Notes: generated from the sequence alone by a model not told the origin. A stretch of 64,000 nucleotides of DNA from Lathyrus oleraceus (GCF_024323335.1 NC_066583.1:371881175-371945174); one strand, 5' to 3'; shown: positions 46,391-57,155, counted from the stretch's first letter. Program-made: numbers and translations.

Positions 46391-46999
46391 TCATAACAAA
46401 AACATCAAAAATATCACTACTCATAACATAAAAGGAGTAAATGTCTACATACCTGAAATATGAAGAGGAAGTAAAAGAAATGAGTTTTGCGTAACATATT
46501 TCTTTGATCCATAAGAGTTGGATAAGATATGTTAAAGTTTTGTGAAGAAGTGTTATGCAACCGTTCATGGAGTAGGGATAAGGCGTTAGAGAGTTTAGGG
46601 TTTTGTTAAGAGAGAGACAATTGTTCTATCTTGAAAAGGTGAACTTTTGCTTGAATATAAGTTATACTTTTCACCAAAATCACTAAAAACGATCGTGATT
46701 AAATGTAGGCACATTTCACAACAACTTCTATTTGAGACTGTGGTGAAAGGTATTTTAACTTTAATATAAATATTAAGATTATAAGTGACACTCCCATTTT
46801 GTAACCAAAAAAAGGAAAACTGATGGAGCTAGGATTCGAAGCCCGTAAGCCTAACATATCACTACGGTTATTAACATGGACCGTAGTGAAATGTCTTTTA
46901 ATAAAAGAAATAAAAATGCAGGTGCTTATATAAAAGTTATTACTTCAGTTAGCTTAACAGCTGAGGTAATAAAATATTATTTTAGGTGTATTTTATAAT

Positions 47000-49812
47000 A
47001 GGTTTGAGTGTATTGTACATCATGGGGGTGAATTTATTGAGTTTACGAAACTAGGTTAGAAGAGGTTATAAAAGGTTTGGAAATGTGACCCTGATTTCTG
47101 GAGTTACTTTAAAGTATTGAGTGGTTTGAAATACTTAGGGTGCTCAAAAGTGGAGAGCATGTGGTATCATAATGCATTTGACATTAATGAGATTGTTCTG
47201 CTGAAAGATGACATGGGTACCAAGAGGATGAATACCATTGCATTTATTAATGGGAATATGCATTTATACGTTCTTCATCCATTGTCACAACTTGATATAA
47301 TTGAAGAGACAATACTTTCAATTGAGCATAATGTTGTAGGACCTAATAAAAAGAAGAAGAAAATGTTGTATTCGGAAATGACATCTGTGAGGTAGGAGAT
47401 GATGTGCAAAAAGAAAAGTTGGAGGAATTGAATAATGGATTTAAAGACAGGTTGGGTGGGACCATTGAATTGGATAAAGTGAGTAATGTAGTAAAAGACA
47501 TATTGAAGCAATTGAATAATAGAGTAAAAGACAAGTTGGATTGGACCGTTGAAGTAGTGTGACAATTTACTTAGGACGGGACCATTGCTCCAGAAGTTGT
47601 AGAAGAAGATTCTATTATTGATATGACCACTTAGTTGAACCAGGGAGTGGATGAGAGATTTAACTACAACCTGCAAGAAGATGAGGGACTTGATTGTATC
47701 CGTGAGGAATATGTTTGAATTAACTTTAACCATGAATTGGACGAGGGACTTAACTACAATTAGAAAGAAGGTGAAGGATCGGATTATAACCAGGAAGAAG
47801 ATGTCGGAATTAACTTCAATCAGGGAGTGGAAATGGATGAGGGACTTGAATGCAACCATCAACTTGATGAGGAACTTGAATGTAACCAGGAGGAAGATGT
47901 TAGTTTTGTCTTGAATCAGGGAGTGGATGAAGGACTTCACTACAACCAGCAACAAGATGAACAAATTAATTATAACCAAGAAAATGGTAGTGCTAGTGAA
48001 GATATTGCTTTGGAAGTAAACTATGAGGATTTAAAGGATGGTATTGGTATTATTTAAGATATTTCAATTGAAGAAGTGTTAGAAGAGGAAATTGGTGAGG
48101 ATTGAGGCAAAAAAATGGGGAAAGCAAAAGGTAAATCTCAAGGGAAACGAAAGTGTAAGGGAAAAGCTAAAGGAAGGGGAAGAAAAATATAAAGGGAAAG
48201 AGAAAAGGAATGTAGGGAGACCAAGTACAAAAAGTAGTCATGATGAAGATAATGGTGAATGGAGTGGTTTTCATGATAGTATGAATATAGATGATGTGCC
48301 AAAGGAGAATTTAAATGGATTGAGTGACATTGATGAGTATGACAGTGATGAGATACCTAATGAATATGACTGTGAGGATGAATATATTTCAAAGGCTGAT
48401 TTTTAAACCTTCAAAATTCCCAAAAGAATGTAAGATTACAAGTGGTAAGTAGGCACCTATTTTCTACATAGGGGGATTTAAAAAATGGATGAGAACATAT
48501 GTTATTCATTCTGGTAGGAATCTGAAATTTAAGAAAAATTATAACAAGAGGATGAGAATGATATGTAAGGCAAGATTTCCATGGGAGAACTACTGTGTAA
48601 GAATACCACAAGAAGAAACTTGGCAATTGAGAAAAATAGTTGACAAGCATACATGTAATAGAGATTATAAGGATATGTTCCCTGCTTCCAAGTGGTTAGG
48701 TAAAAAGATACAAACTAATGTAATAGAAAATCCAAGTCTGAAGTTGATAGATATAATGGAGAAGACTCATCAAAAGTGGAATATTGGTATAAATAAGACA
48801 ATTTCATATAGAGCCAAGACATTAAAAGTGGAATGAAGGTTGTAACTGCTAGTTAAGTAAATGCTTGGGAAAAGACCATGCTTGAAATTAAGAATGTTAA
48901 TGAGGAGGAATTGAAGCACGAAATAAATATTCCACCAAGGTACTAGAGTAAATCAAGGTTAAATACAACTCCAAGGTCTGATACTTTGGTGAACAACATG
49001 TCAGAGACATTCAAATCAGTGTATGTAAGGGCAAAAGCCAAGCCTATTGTCACTATGATTGAAGAAATAAGAGTTTATCTTATGCTTAGATGGGAGTCAA
49101 ATAGGAAGAATATTTAAAAGTATGAAGGTAAAAATCTACCAAATATCAAAAAGAGGTTAGCAAATGAGTCACAAAAAAATAAACCATTGGATTGTTAGGT
49201 AAATGTTGAATTGTAAAGCTTTATAACTTATGTACTAATTTACAATTGGACTGTGAGTTCATTTGTGGTTTCAACATGTTTTACAAACGTGCATGTGAAT
49301 ATGACTATGAGGTTAGGTATATATCACATAATGGAGAAAAAATACATAGTTAATCTGTCAAGAAATGAATGCTTTTGTAGAAATGGACGTTGACAAGGCT
49401 GGCATGTTGTCATGCAATTTCATGCATGAAGGATCATCACTTTGAAATTGATGATTTTTGTGCCTGATTGTTATAAAAAGGAATGTTATGATGCTTGTTA
49501 TGCACCAGTGCTTTATCCATTCAATGGGAAAACTTTAAGGCCCAAAACAGAGTTTGTTGATCTCCAGCCACCACCCATGAAAAGACAACCTGGTAGGCCC
49601 AAGTAGAAAAGGAATATGGAGGTTGGATAAATGGTGAAAGATGATTCACAACTGAAGTGGGAAATATTTGGAATCAAATGTTGTAGCTTCCATATGGATG
49701 GTCACAACACGACTACATGCAAACTACCAATTACAGCACGAAGTGACTCTACACCCCTAAATCAATCAACACTAGTTGATTATACACCTTATAGTTATAA
49801 AGCACTAGCACC
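47000..49812 (+). pseudogene. Second Mutator-like transposase, catalytic core deleted
   Basis: A PB1-like N-terminal domain comes first (VHHGGEFIEFTKLG, then CDPDFWSYFKVLSGLKYLGC and MHLYVLHPLSQLDIIEE, 47000-47310). An acidic Asn/Gln/Glu/Asp-rich spacer with repeated NQ..DEGL.YN phrases follows (47400-48060). The MuDR DNA-binding domain reads GRNLKFKKNYNKRMRMICKA, EETWQLRKIVDKHTCNRDYK and DIMEKTHQKWNIGINKTISY (48490-48820). Sequence then jumps from YRAKTLKVE directly to the region after the DDE domain (EINIPPRY, LVNNMSETFKSVYVRAKAKP, near 48930-49060). SWIM-like sequence (KYIVNLSRNECFCRNGR) and a damaged zinc knuckle (CCSFHMDGHNTTTC) end it. The Ogre-B LTR begins at 49813, directly after this gene. 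Stops are frequent. Confidence 0.75.
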
Positions 49813-50130
49813 TGTCGCAACCCGAAAAATACGGTATGCGAAAAGACAACCGGCGAAAGAAAAATGACAGAAGAGTCGCCACCGTGCGTTATTTATCCCA
49901 AAGGAGGGAAAGGAAACGCTCGAAGTAAACCTGGAGAAAGGAAAGGAAAAGACAAGGTCTCGCAACCAAATCTTGGGTTCGGGAGTCGATTATGCGAAGG
50001 GAAGGTATTAGCACCCCTACGCATCCGTAGTACTCTACGGGATCCACTCTTGTTGTTTCTTGTCTAAAGGGTGTAGGTTTATCTAATGTACTATTTACTA
50101 GAAGAAAGGGTCAAAGAAAATGACTCGCAC

Positions 50131-50857
50131 GGATGTCGCATCCACTGCATACGTATCTCATCTGAATATGAGAATCAGAGTCTTCGTAGCTCGGCTACCT
50201 AGGGGTTAAGGATAAGTGTGCTCGCTAAGACATCGTGTCTTATGCCTACGTATCTCATCGGGAATGAGAATCAGAGCAAAACGTAGTTCAGCTAACTACG
50301 GGAACAAAGGTCTCGATTGCAACTAGGGCAAGAGAAGGGGAAGGTCTCGATCGCAACGAGGGCGAGAGAAAGGATCGCAACGAGGGCGAAAGGAAACAAG
50401 GATTAGTTGTTAGTCGTTAGTCAAACTCGGCAAGACATCGCGTCTTGTGCCTACGTATCTCATCTGAACATGAGAATCAGAGTTGCCGTAGTTCGGCTAC
50501 ACGCACACAAACAAACACAGGCAAAGGCAAACGTGGAGCCTGACTGCCAATCACTGGACTTACATTAGCATCCGAACCAAACACACACAAAGGGGCAAAC
50601 GTGGAGCCCGACTGCCAATCACTGGACTTACATCAGCATCCGAACCCAACAAACACACACTGGAACCCGAATGCCACTTGATGGACTTACATCAGCTTCC
50701 AAGCACACAACAACCAAACAAGTTAATAGGGAGTCGGGAACTCGAGCCTATAACTGTCAAGCACACACAAAAAGAAAAAAAAGAAAGGTGCCCGGAGTGG
50801 TCTCGCACGACCACCTGCCTACATACCTCGTCTGGAACAAGGATCAGGGCGATGTAG
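50131..50857 (-). other. Leader region with four double-hairpin modules (Ogre-B LTR)
   Basis: Modules are 50131-50189, 50227-50286, 50432-50491 and 50797-50857. First stems: GGATG/CATCC, AAGAC/GTCTT, AAGAC/GTCTT and GTGGTC/GACCAC, each with a loop containing TCG. Second stems: outer TACG/CGTA or CTACG/CGTAG in the first three and CTACA/TGTAG in the fourth; inner CTCAT/ATGAG in the first three and a CCTCGT/ACAAGG pair with one mismatch in the fourth. The loop-side strand AATCAGAG (GATCAGGG in the fourth) is constant. Stem bases change in pairs between modules and relative to Ogre-A. Confidence 0.6.
50520..50705 (-). repeat. Three tandem copies of the GTGGAGCC(C/T)GAC leader repeat
   Basis: Units begin near 50521, 50592 and 50660 and share GTGGAGCC(C/T)GACTGCCAATC (reduced in the last), then ACTTACAT(C/T)AGCATCCGAAC. 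They are related to 4853-4990 in Ogre-A and also lie between hairpin modules. Confidence 0.65.
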
Positions 50858-52317
50858 TTCCCCTCATAGGGGTTGCCATCTGAACATGGACTTAGAGAAG
50901 GAGGACACCAGTTGTGTCAAAAGAGAGTGGGCAATGTGTTCACGCCCTAGCAGTAGGTGTCGCAGCTCGCTGAATCGAGTCTTAGGCAGTTACCTCTTTG
51001 CAATAGAACGGACTACATGCCACAGGATCGGAGACGCTCGGAAAGGTCTAAAGGAAATGGGGAAGCTCTGCCCTAGAGTTGTCATGCGATGTGTACTTAA
51101 GTGTTAGGATTTACAAATGGGAATATCTACCTAATGTTAGCATGCAAAGAAATGGGAAAACTACCTATGTTATCATACACATGGTTCTATCTAATGGGTG
51201 CTACCTAATCGGAACAAGAATCGACGAATGGAGCAAGGAGAAGTGTTAGGGATAAGGGTAGATAGCGATGCATGAAGCAATCGACTTACAAGGTTGATGG
51301 CGATGCATAAAACAATCGACTTACAAAAGGGTGGATGAATACGTGCTGGTTCTGTTAGGTTTTGAAAAAAATGATTACTCGACGTTGGATCGAGGTTTTG
51401 GTCTTGTTTTGAAATGGTTATCGGGTGTTCATTTTATTTCTTGTATTAACAGATGAATAAAGAATGAAAGAATATTATACATTTCATGGGAGAGGGGTAC
51501 ATTTGTTATGAATGGGGGTTGACATGGCAATCAAACAATATAAGTATATGCCTCATACACCATACAAGTAGGCCACAGTTAATCACACAAGTAAAATATT
51601 TAAACAAACATGTGATCAAATCAAATAATCAAAGAAAAGAAATAAATGAGCATTAAACAACGTGTAAGTGTAAGGGAACCGGCTCATTGTAAGAAAGCCC
51701 AAGAGTAAGCTATGTGAGGTTGATGGCGATGCTTAAAAGCAATCGACTTACAAGGGTGTAAAAAATGGGCTCGATATTAAATCGAGAAAAGTATGATTTT
51801 TATAGTTTGAAAAAATGGTTTTTTTGAACTAAATTCAAATACAATAACTATGCATTATTAACAAATGAAATTATGAGTGTAATAAACATAAAAAAGATAT
51901 TAATCAACATACTAAAAGAAAAAAAAAAATGCTAAAGGAAGATAAAATCAAATAAAAAGCAAAAAGTACCACACATGAGTATTGAACCCTCCCCACCTAA
52001 TATTATGCAACTACCATCTCTCCACTAGGCCATTCAACACTATCTGCTATTGAGATACTACCATAAATATATGAACTGGGCTAACAGATTTAAAATAAAT
52101 AAAAATAAAAAATAAAAAAATAAAAAAAAAAAAACAAAACAAACATTTTTATGGGTTTTTATTATCTCTGTTAAAAACAAATTAAGCTAAACAATAAATA
52201 AATAATAATAATAAAAGAAAATAAGAACACATATATTTTTCTGATTTTTTGTGTTAAAAATGAAATAAATAAAATAATAAAAGAAATAATTAAAAAAAAA
52301 AGGAAAAAAAAAAGAAA

Positions 52318-53503
52318 ATGGAAACAGCAGAAGCTCTTCCCTACTGCTATCGTCTCCCTCACTCTCTCTCACCTTACGAGCTACGACTCTCCTTCCTCAT
52401 CGCTCAAACCTCAAAATTTCTCTCTCTCTCTCAAACGCTATCCCTCAACCTTTACTCTCAAAGTCTCTCAAACGCAACCAACCCTCTCTCTCTCAAAATC
52501 GCTCAATCGCAGCTCAACAAAAACTCTCACAAATATTTTCAGACAACAAGCGTAAAGAGAAAGACAAAGAGAAAGAAAGAGAGGTCCTTACAAAGTGTCA
52601 CTGCGGTGGTGGTGAAGGATGCGAAGCTGGCCTCCAGGTAATCAATCTTGGGATTTTTAGGGTTTTCTTTGCTTGAGATTTTTGCTTCCAGGTTTCTCTG
52701 TGAACAGTGGCCGCTAATGTTCTCTAGGGTTTTCTTTCTTACTGATTCCTCCCTTTTTATAATCCCATTGCTAGGGTTTGGATGAGATCAAAAAAGCATG
52801 GAATTGGAATTGCTTTCTTTTTTGTGCTGCTCTGTTGTCTATCCCATTTTGGTGCTTGCTCTGAAAAAGGTAACATGTACCTTGTACTTCTTCTGTGAAA
52901 ATGTTTCATTTTTGTTGCTTGTGAATTTTTACCACCTTACTGAGTTATTTTGATTTTTTTACTGCAGTGAATTGGTGAGCTAATGAATTTCAATTTTGGT
53001 TCTTCAGCTGATGGTGGAGGAGCAACTCAAGTTTGGCTCAGCTCAGGCAAATTTGTGGTGATTGACCTTTCAGCAGGGCCCTGTACTTATGGTAAGATTG
53101 AAGCTGAAGAGGGAAGTGTCAGTTCTAGAACCCTGCCAAGATCACGGAATGTTGTTCGTCTAAGTACCACTGCTTCTTATCGATCTAGCAACGATATTTT
53201 TCTTGGACCGCTTGCTTCTTTGGTATCAACCACGGTGGAATTTTCCGATGTTAGACTTGAAACTGTTGATCTTACTTCAAGATTGCTTGTACCAATAATT
53301 GTCTTGCAAAATCACAATCGATACAGTATTGTGCAAAAGGGCCACAATTACAGTATAAACATCAACGAAATCAAGGCAGAGGTGGAAAAAAATTGTTTCA
53401 TGATGAACAAGAAGTAGTAATTATTGGGGGCACTCATTCACTACATCACCATGAGAAGCTGTCAATCGCAGTTTCAAAAGCCATGCGTGGACATTCATTG
53501 CAG
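52318..53503 (+). pseudogene. Captured fragments of an At5g58100-like gene
   Basis: A CT-rich 5'-UTR-like stretch (about 52360-52500) leads to an intron-like gap and an exon, 52782-52869, reading MRSKKHGIGIAFFFVLLCCL, a good secretory signal peptide, and ending at a GTAACA donor. After a TTTACTGCAG acceptor, 53009-53400 encodes DGGGATQVWLSSGKFVVIDL, SAGPCTYGKIEAEEGSVSSR and VPIIVLQNHNRYSIVQKGHN. After a frameshift in an A-run it goes on as EVVIIGGTHSLHHHEKLSIA and SKAMRGHSLQ to about 53500. This middle part matches my recollection of plant At5g58100-type proteins, linked to pollen wall formation. Whether the signal-peptide exon comes from the same gene is uncertain. Retained introns point to DNA-level capture. 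Confidence 0.6.
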
Positions 53504-54966
53504 AACTGATCCTGAGGTTTTCCATCACTGATACCTTCATATGAATCTTTTTGTGATGCCACTTTCTCTTCTTGTTGCTCCTGGTTATGTTCTTCATTCT
53601 GAACATTCTGCAGAGATATTTCAAGGTGTTTCTTAGCATCTAACTCTTGCATCTGCTTCTGAGGAGGATTCTTCACCGTTATAGAATCAAGCTTTTCCTG
53701 CAAAGTCACAAACTCTCCTGCCAGAGACTTTCTGATATGTCACCGCCATGTGCTGCAATGTTTGGTAACTCTGGTTTATCAGAAATAATCTTCTCTGATG
53801 GTGGCCTAGGTACTTCATTTGAGATACTGACACAACTCAAAACCACATTATCATCATTTTTGCTAATTGCATGGCTGCTTGTTTCGTTCTCCTCAACTTC
53901 TAGCATATTAGGATCCAATTGACATAGACTCTGACCTTCAGGAGGACAGCTGCTAATAGATTCCCACTTCTCCAGATTCACTAACTCCTTACTTTTATCA
54001 TGTTCAAAAGTGAATCCCTGAGATTTGCTGGAATGATGCTTAAAGGAAAGGTTGGAGATACCATCATTAATATTAAGCAAATTTTGGTCTTTTGGTGGTG
54101 TCACGCTAAAGCATTGTTCAGATATAGTGGCATGCAGTTGAGTAAAGCCATTGTGGTTGGTAGCTTCAGTGACGATCTTAGCACAGTTAACATCCATCAT
54201 TACTGAACAAGGATCAGTCTTTGATTCACTCAAGCACTCGTCTTTTGAAGAAATTGCAGCCTTCTCGGAATGTGCCTGAACACAGGATTCAGATGAGCAC
54301 TCATGGACCATTTTTTTGTCTCCAATTGCATTGGCAATTCAGAGAAGTCTTGGGAAGATGTCAATTCTGGAGGGTCGCAATGAGTTAACATATTGACAGG
54401 ATTAACCACAACGCTGTTTGCCAAAGCATTAGGGTCAACTTTGTCTTGCATTGAGCCACTGACTGCCATTTGTATGTTAATAGAAGCTTCTTCACTTTGA
54501 GATGGCAAAGGAAGCTCCTTTGCATACAAACCTGAGTCTTGAGCCTGGTTACCAAATTTTGATGTACCTGAGGTTTTGATCAGCTTCCCATTCAAATAAG
54601 GTCTGTGCACATGTTTATTCCTAAGAGGCCTATTCCTCTTGTCAGCTTTGGGGCACACATCCTTCGACATGCTCTCTGTTTGGTCTACATTGAGCATTGA
54701 AAAATCATATAACTCAGGGTCATGGGTCGCTGGTATAGAATCATCATTCAAAACACCAAGCTGCTCTGAGACACAACTACTGTGATTAGTAGCTCTAGCA
54801 TTACCAACATCTCTAGCACCAAGAAAACCTGCAGCTGGATCCGCCTTTAAATTACTCACACATTCATCATCCTTGGATGGCCCAGATAAACATTCACCAT
54901 TAACTTTAGCAATATCTAATTGCATTGGTGAGGATGTCAGCTTTGGCCCATTAGTATCAAGCATGG
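53440..54966 (-). pseudogene. Captured fragment of an unrecognised Ser-rich protein gene
   Basis: From the ATG at 54964 three overlapping frames read as one protein with single-base shifts in homopolymer runs. The first is MLDTNGPKLTSSPMQLDIAK to SQDFSELPMQLE. The second starts MVHECSSESCVQAHSEKAAI and ends HGGDISESLWQESL. The third has TLQEKLDSITVKNPPQKQMQ, a likely coiled coil, with EISLQNVQNEEHNQEQQEEK after it. The composition is Ser/Asn/Glu-rich and low in hydrophobic residues, like a disordered nuclear protein; KRNRPLRNKHVHRPY is a basic patch. I do not recognise the family. Confidence 0.4.
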
Positions 54967-55392
54967 TGAGAAGGGTCTTATTGAGTTGTTTCTTCCTTGC
55001 TTAGACCAAAGCCCTAATGAATCTCGCAATTCCTTTGCGAATGATTTGATGAAACAGTTCGCTAACATTGAATGAAGAGCTTATTGAAGATAGACTTGTG
55101 AACCGTTCATTGGAAAAAGGTTTGCTTTTGGAATTCAAGAAAGATTCTGATAGAATATTGTCAGCAGTTGCTCAAAACCTGATGGCAAGAAGAACTGGAT
55201 GGTTTTAGATCAGAATGGCGTCACTAGTTCCATCAAGCGGCAATAAGTGACATATATTATTCCTGGTATATCCAATTTTGAACAAGCAGAGATCGCAGCC
55301 TTTGTTCAGAAAGCTCAGGACAACATGGACCCATCACTTCTTGAATTTGCTTGGTCTGAGCTACTGGAAAAGAATAAGTCTGTGACTTCGGA
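54967..55392 (+). pseudogene. Captured fragment of an RNase II/R-type (RNR1-like) exoribonuclease gene
   Basis: The clear part is 55066-55392. LNEELIEDRLVNRSLEKGLL and LEFKKDSDRILSAVAQ come first, then after a one-base shift NWMVLDQNGVTSSI, a stop, and VTYIIPGISNFEQAEIAAFV, QKAQDNMDPSLLEFAWSELL and EKNKSVTSE. This fits the N-terminal region of plant organellar RNR1 as I recall it. Before it, 54967-55060 encodes KGLIELFLPCLDQSPNESRN, which I cannot place. The catalytic RNB domain is absent. Confidence 0.65.
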
Positions 55393-55566
55393 GTTGTCAC
55401 GAACAGTATATGGAAAAAACATCTTCAGGAGGCAAAACAGCAAGAAGAGCTTTTTTTTTAGCAAGTGTACCGTGACCAACTTCACGCCTATTTAGACCTC
55501 CACATTTACCGACTTCATTTATGCAGAATGGTGGAAAACTATAGTGAAGCATAAACCGCTTTAACG
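55380..55566 (-). pseudogene. Captured fragment of a polynucleotide phosphorylase (PNPase) gene
   Basis: On the minus strand: [20 protein letters not shown], then [20 protein letters not shown] and PPEDVF, and after a one-base shift [12 protein letters not shown]. The run [23 protein letters not shown] is a hallmark of PNPase. It overlaps the RNR1 piece by about 12 bases (GTGACTTCGGAG, 55380-55392), which can be read in both genes. Confidence 0.75.
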
Positions 55567-55945
55567 AAGGTCTGTCTCTTTCTTTTCTGGTCTGTCTCTT
55601 TTTCTCTTCTGTAACTGCATATCTACTTGAACAATTCCAGAAGTTACTGGAGATATTAATGCAGCCGGTGACTTAACTAAAGTCGTTCTTTTTGGTCGTC
55701 CGCGGCCACGTTTTGCTGGTGGTGCTATCTCTTTAACATGCTGTACGGGCAAAGTCGCAACAAATGGCAAAATCGGGGCCAGTGGAGGAACAGCAGCAGT
55801 TTGTGGGGCAGTACCAGCAGGTTGTGTGATAGTATCAGATGCAACAGAGCTGGAAGCATTGGTTTGATGGCTCATAAATTGGTGTTGACTTGGTCTTACC
55901 ACTTGGCAATGTGACATGGTTCTGATGAAGTAGGTTAGTATACCT
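55567..55945 (-). pseudogene. Captured fragment encoding an AT-hook, Pro/Ala-rich protein
   Basis: The frame contains TQPAGTAPQTAAVPPLAPIL, then [29 protein letters not shown] is an AT-hook that binds AT-rich DNA. The ends of SYD-type SWI/SNF remodellers look similar, but the match is from memory and weak. The frame joins the PNPase piece at about 55566. Confidence 0.45.
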
Positions 55946-56543
55946 TGCACCTTATGTTGTTCTGAATCATGCTAGCATGTGTTTCTTGATCAATGTTTGG
56001 ATGGTTGTGCAGACTGGTGGTTTTTTGACATGTCAAGACTGACTTTGTTGTTATGTTATGTTGGACTGTAGGATGGTTTCAAGGTACTGCAGCAGGTGTG
56101 TTGTAGCAGGCTAGCATGATGACGATGGTATGGTGCTGTTGCAAAGCAGTATGTAACATGATTGTGGCAGCAGCATTGGCTAGACCATTTGCATCCATGA
56201 TTTTGTCGCACAAGTGTGAGGTTCTTGTTGTAGTCTTGTTTGGCACAATGAATGGCCTATGGCAGACCTTGCAAACTCTAGGTTGCAGCAAGTGCATGTA
56301 TACCAGCTTTATTTGTTACATGTTGTGTGGTGTTGGATTATGTGGTAACAGATTTTTTGTTGTAAAATGGTACAGGTTAGGAATGACCATTGAAAATTCA
56401 TGGTTTTGGAGTTTTGAATTGGTTTGTTCAATGGGACTTACTTGCAAATGAAGTAAACAAGAAAAATCATCAACAAACATTGAGATTGGATGACACAATG
56501 AAACAAAGGGCCAGGCCAAGTTTGGATAGTCAAGAGCAAGTGA

Positions 56544-56750
56544 GGGTTGACTTTGGTCAAAGTTGACCAAAAAGTCAACCATTGACCAAAGTCAACAAAT
56601 GGTCAAAAATGCATTTTTTTGTATTTTCTTTGTAAATAAAAAATGAATTATTGGTTAGGGTGAAATTTTGGGTTTGTGGATTTTGGGTTGACTTTGGTCA
56701 AAGTTGACCAAAAAGTCAACTGTTGACCAAAGTCAACAATTGGTCAAAGT
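56544..56750. promoter_or_regulatory. Cluster of W-box cores in the U3 part of the Ogre-B LTR
   Basis: Two related segments (56544-56612 and 56686-56750) are built of TTGAC(C/T) and GTCAA on both strands: GGTTGACTTTGGTCAAAG, TTGACCAAAAAGTCAAC, TTGACCAAAGTCAACA. TTGAC(C/T) is the binding core of WRKY factors. In element sense the cluster lies about 400-610 bases from the LTR start at 57155, upstream of where transcription should begin. Confidence 0.5.
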
Positions 56751-57155
56751 GTCAATTTTTGTGTATTTTTGTATGGAATCAAATGTAATGAAATAAAATT
56801 GAAATGGATTAATAAAAAAGGTTTGAAGTTGGTTTCACAATTGGTTTAATCATGACTTGAATGTTTGACTTTTGGAAAGAAAATAACTTGACTGATAATG
56901 TGTATGAACAAAAACATGAAATGAGACCATAAGGTTAGGGTTTTGGCATAGTATCCATGAACCAATAACATGACTAGTAAGTGGCTTGAAACACAAGAAA
57001 CTTGGTTGTTCAGATGACCCAGACCATAGATGTATCCACAATCACAACATCATGAATTTGGATCAAAAACCAATCCTCATGTAAAACCAAAGTTAGGTTA
57101 GGCCAAGCATGCCAAACAAACATAAAAAATTCAGGAGCAAAATCGGGGTATGACA

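Larger units (their letters stand above)
44985..46990. mobile_element. CACTA-like non-autonomous element with hairpin subterminal repeats
   Basis: Both flanks carry short palindromes of the form CACTACGGTT...AACCGTAGTG. On the left they are near 45018, 45104, 45143-45173, 45236-45270 and 45282-45312; on the right near 46690-46750 and 46858-46892. Repeats of this kind next to CACTA ends are typical of plant CACTA elements. No transposase is present. The interior holds an inverted gene duplication and a minisatellite. Exact termini and target repeats were not found, so the class is uncertain. Confidence 0.45.
49813..57155 (-). repeat. Ogre-B 3' LTR (7.3 kb, with captured gene fragments)
   Basis: It starts TGTCGCAACCCGAAA and ends ATCGGGGTATGACA, with a polypurine tract just beyond 57155. 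The first kilobase is clearly related to the Ogre-A LTR end: GTTATTTATCCCAA, GGAAACGCTC and GGTATTAGCACCCCT are shared. No long gene is seen in 50860-52300, which is AT-rich toward its end. 52318-55945 holds pieces of host genes and is likely a later insertion or capture, so the true LTR may be about 3.7 kb. The partner LTR is outside the window. Confidence 0.8.

Noticed and set aside
46840..46880. AGGATTCGAAGCCC as a tRNA or SINE B-box
   Set aside because: No matching A-box at the right distance and no cloverleaf could be drawn.
47275..47979. 234-codon minus-strand frame rich in Phe and Leu
   Set aside because: It is the antisense of the acidic repeat in the second Mutator-like gene, whose plus strand carries recognisable domains before and after.
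52318..52641. 107-codon Ser/Leu-rich frame starting METAEALPYCYRL
   Set aside because: The sequence is a CT-rich untranslated-leader type stretch and no domain is visible. It is kept only as part of the captured gene's 5' region.
55946..56500. Short open frames in the Ogre-B LTR
   Set aside because: No family signature and no codon pattern; treated as LTR sequence.
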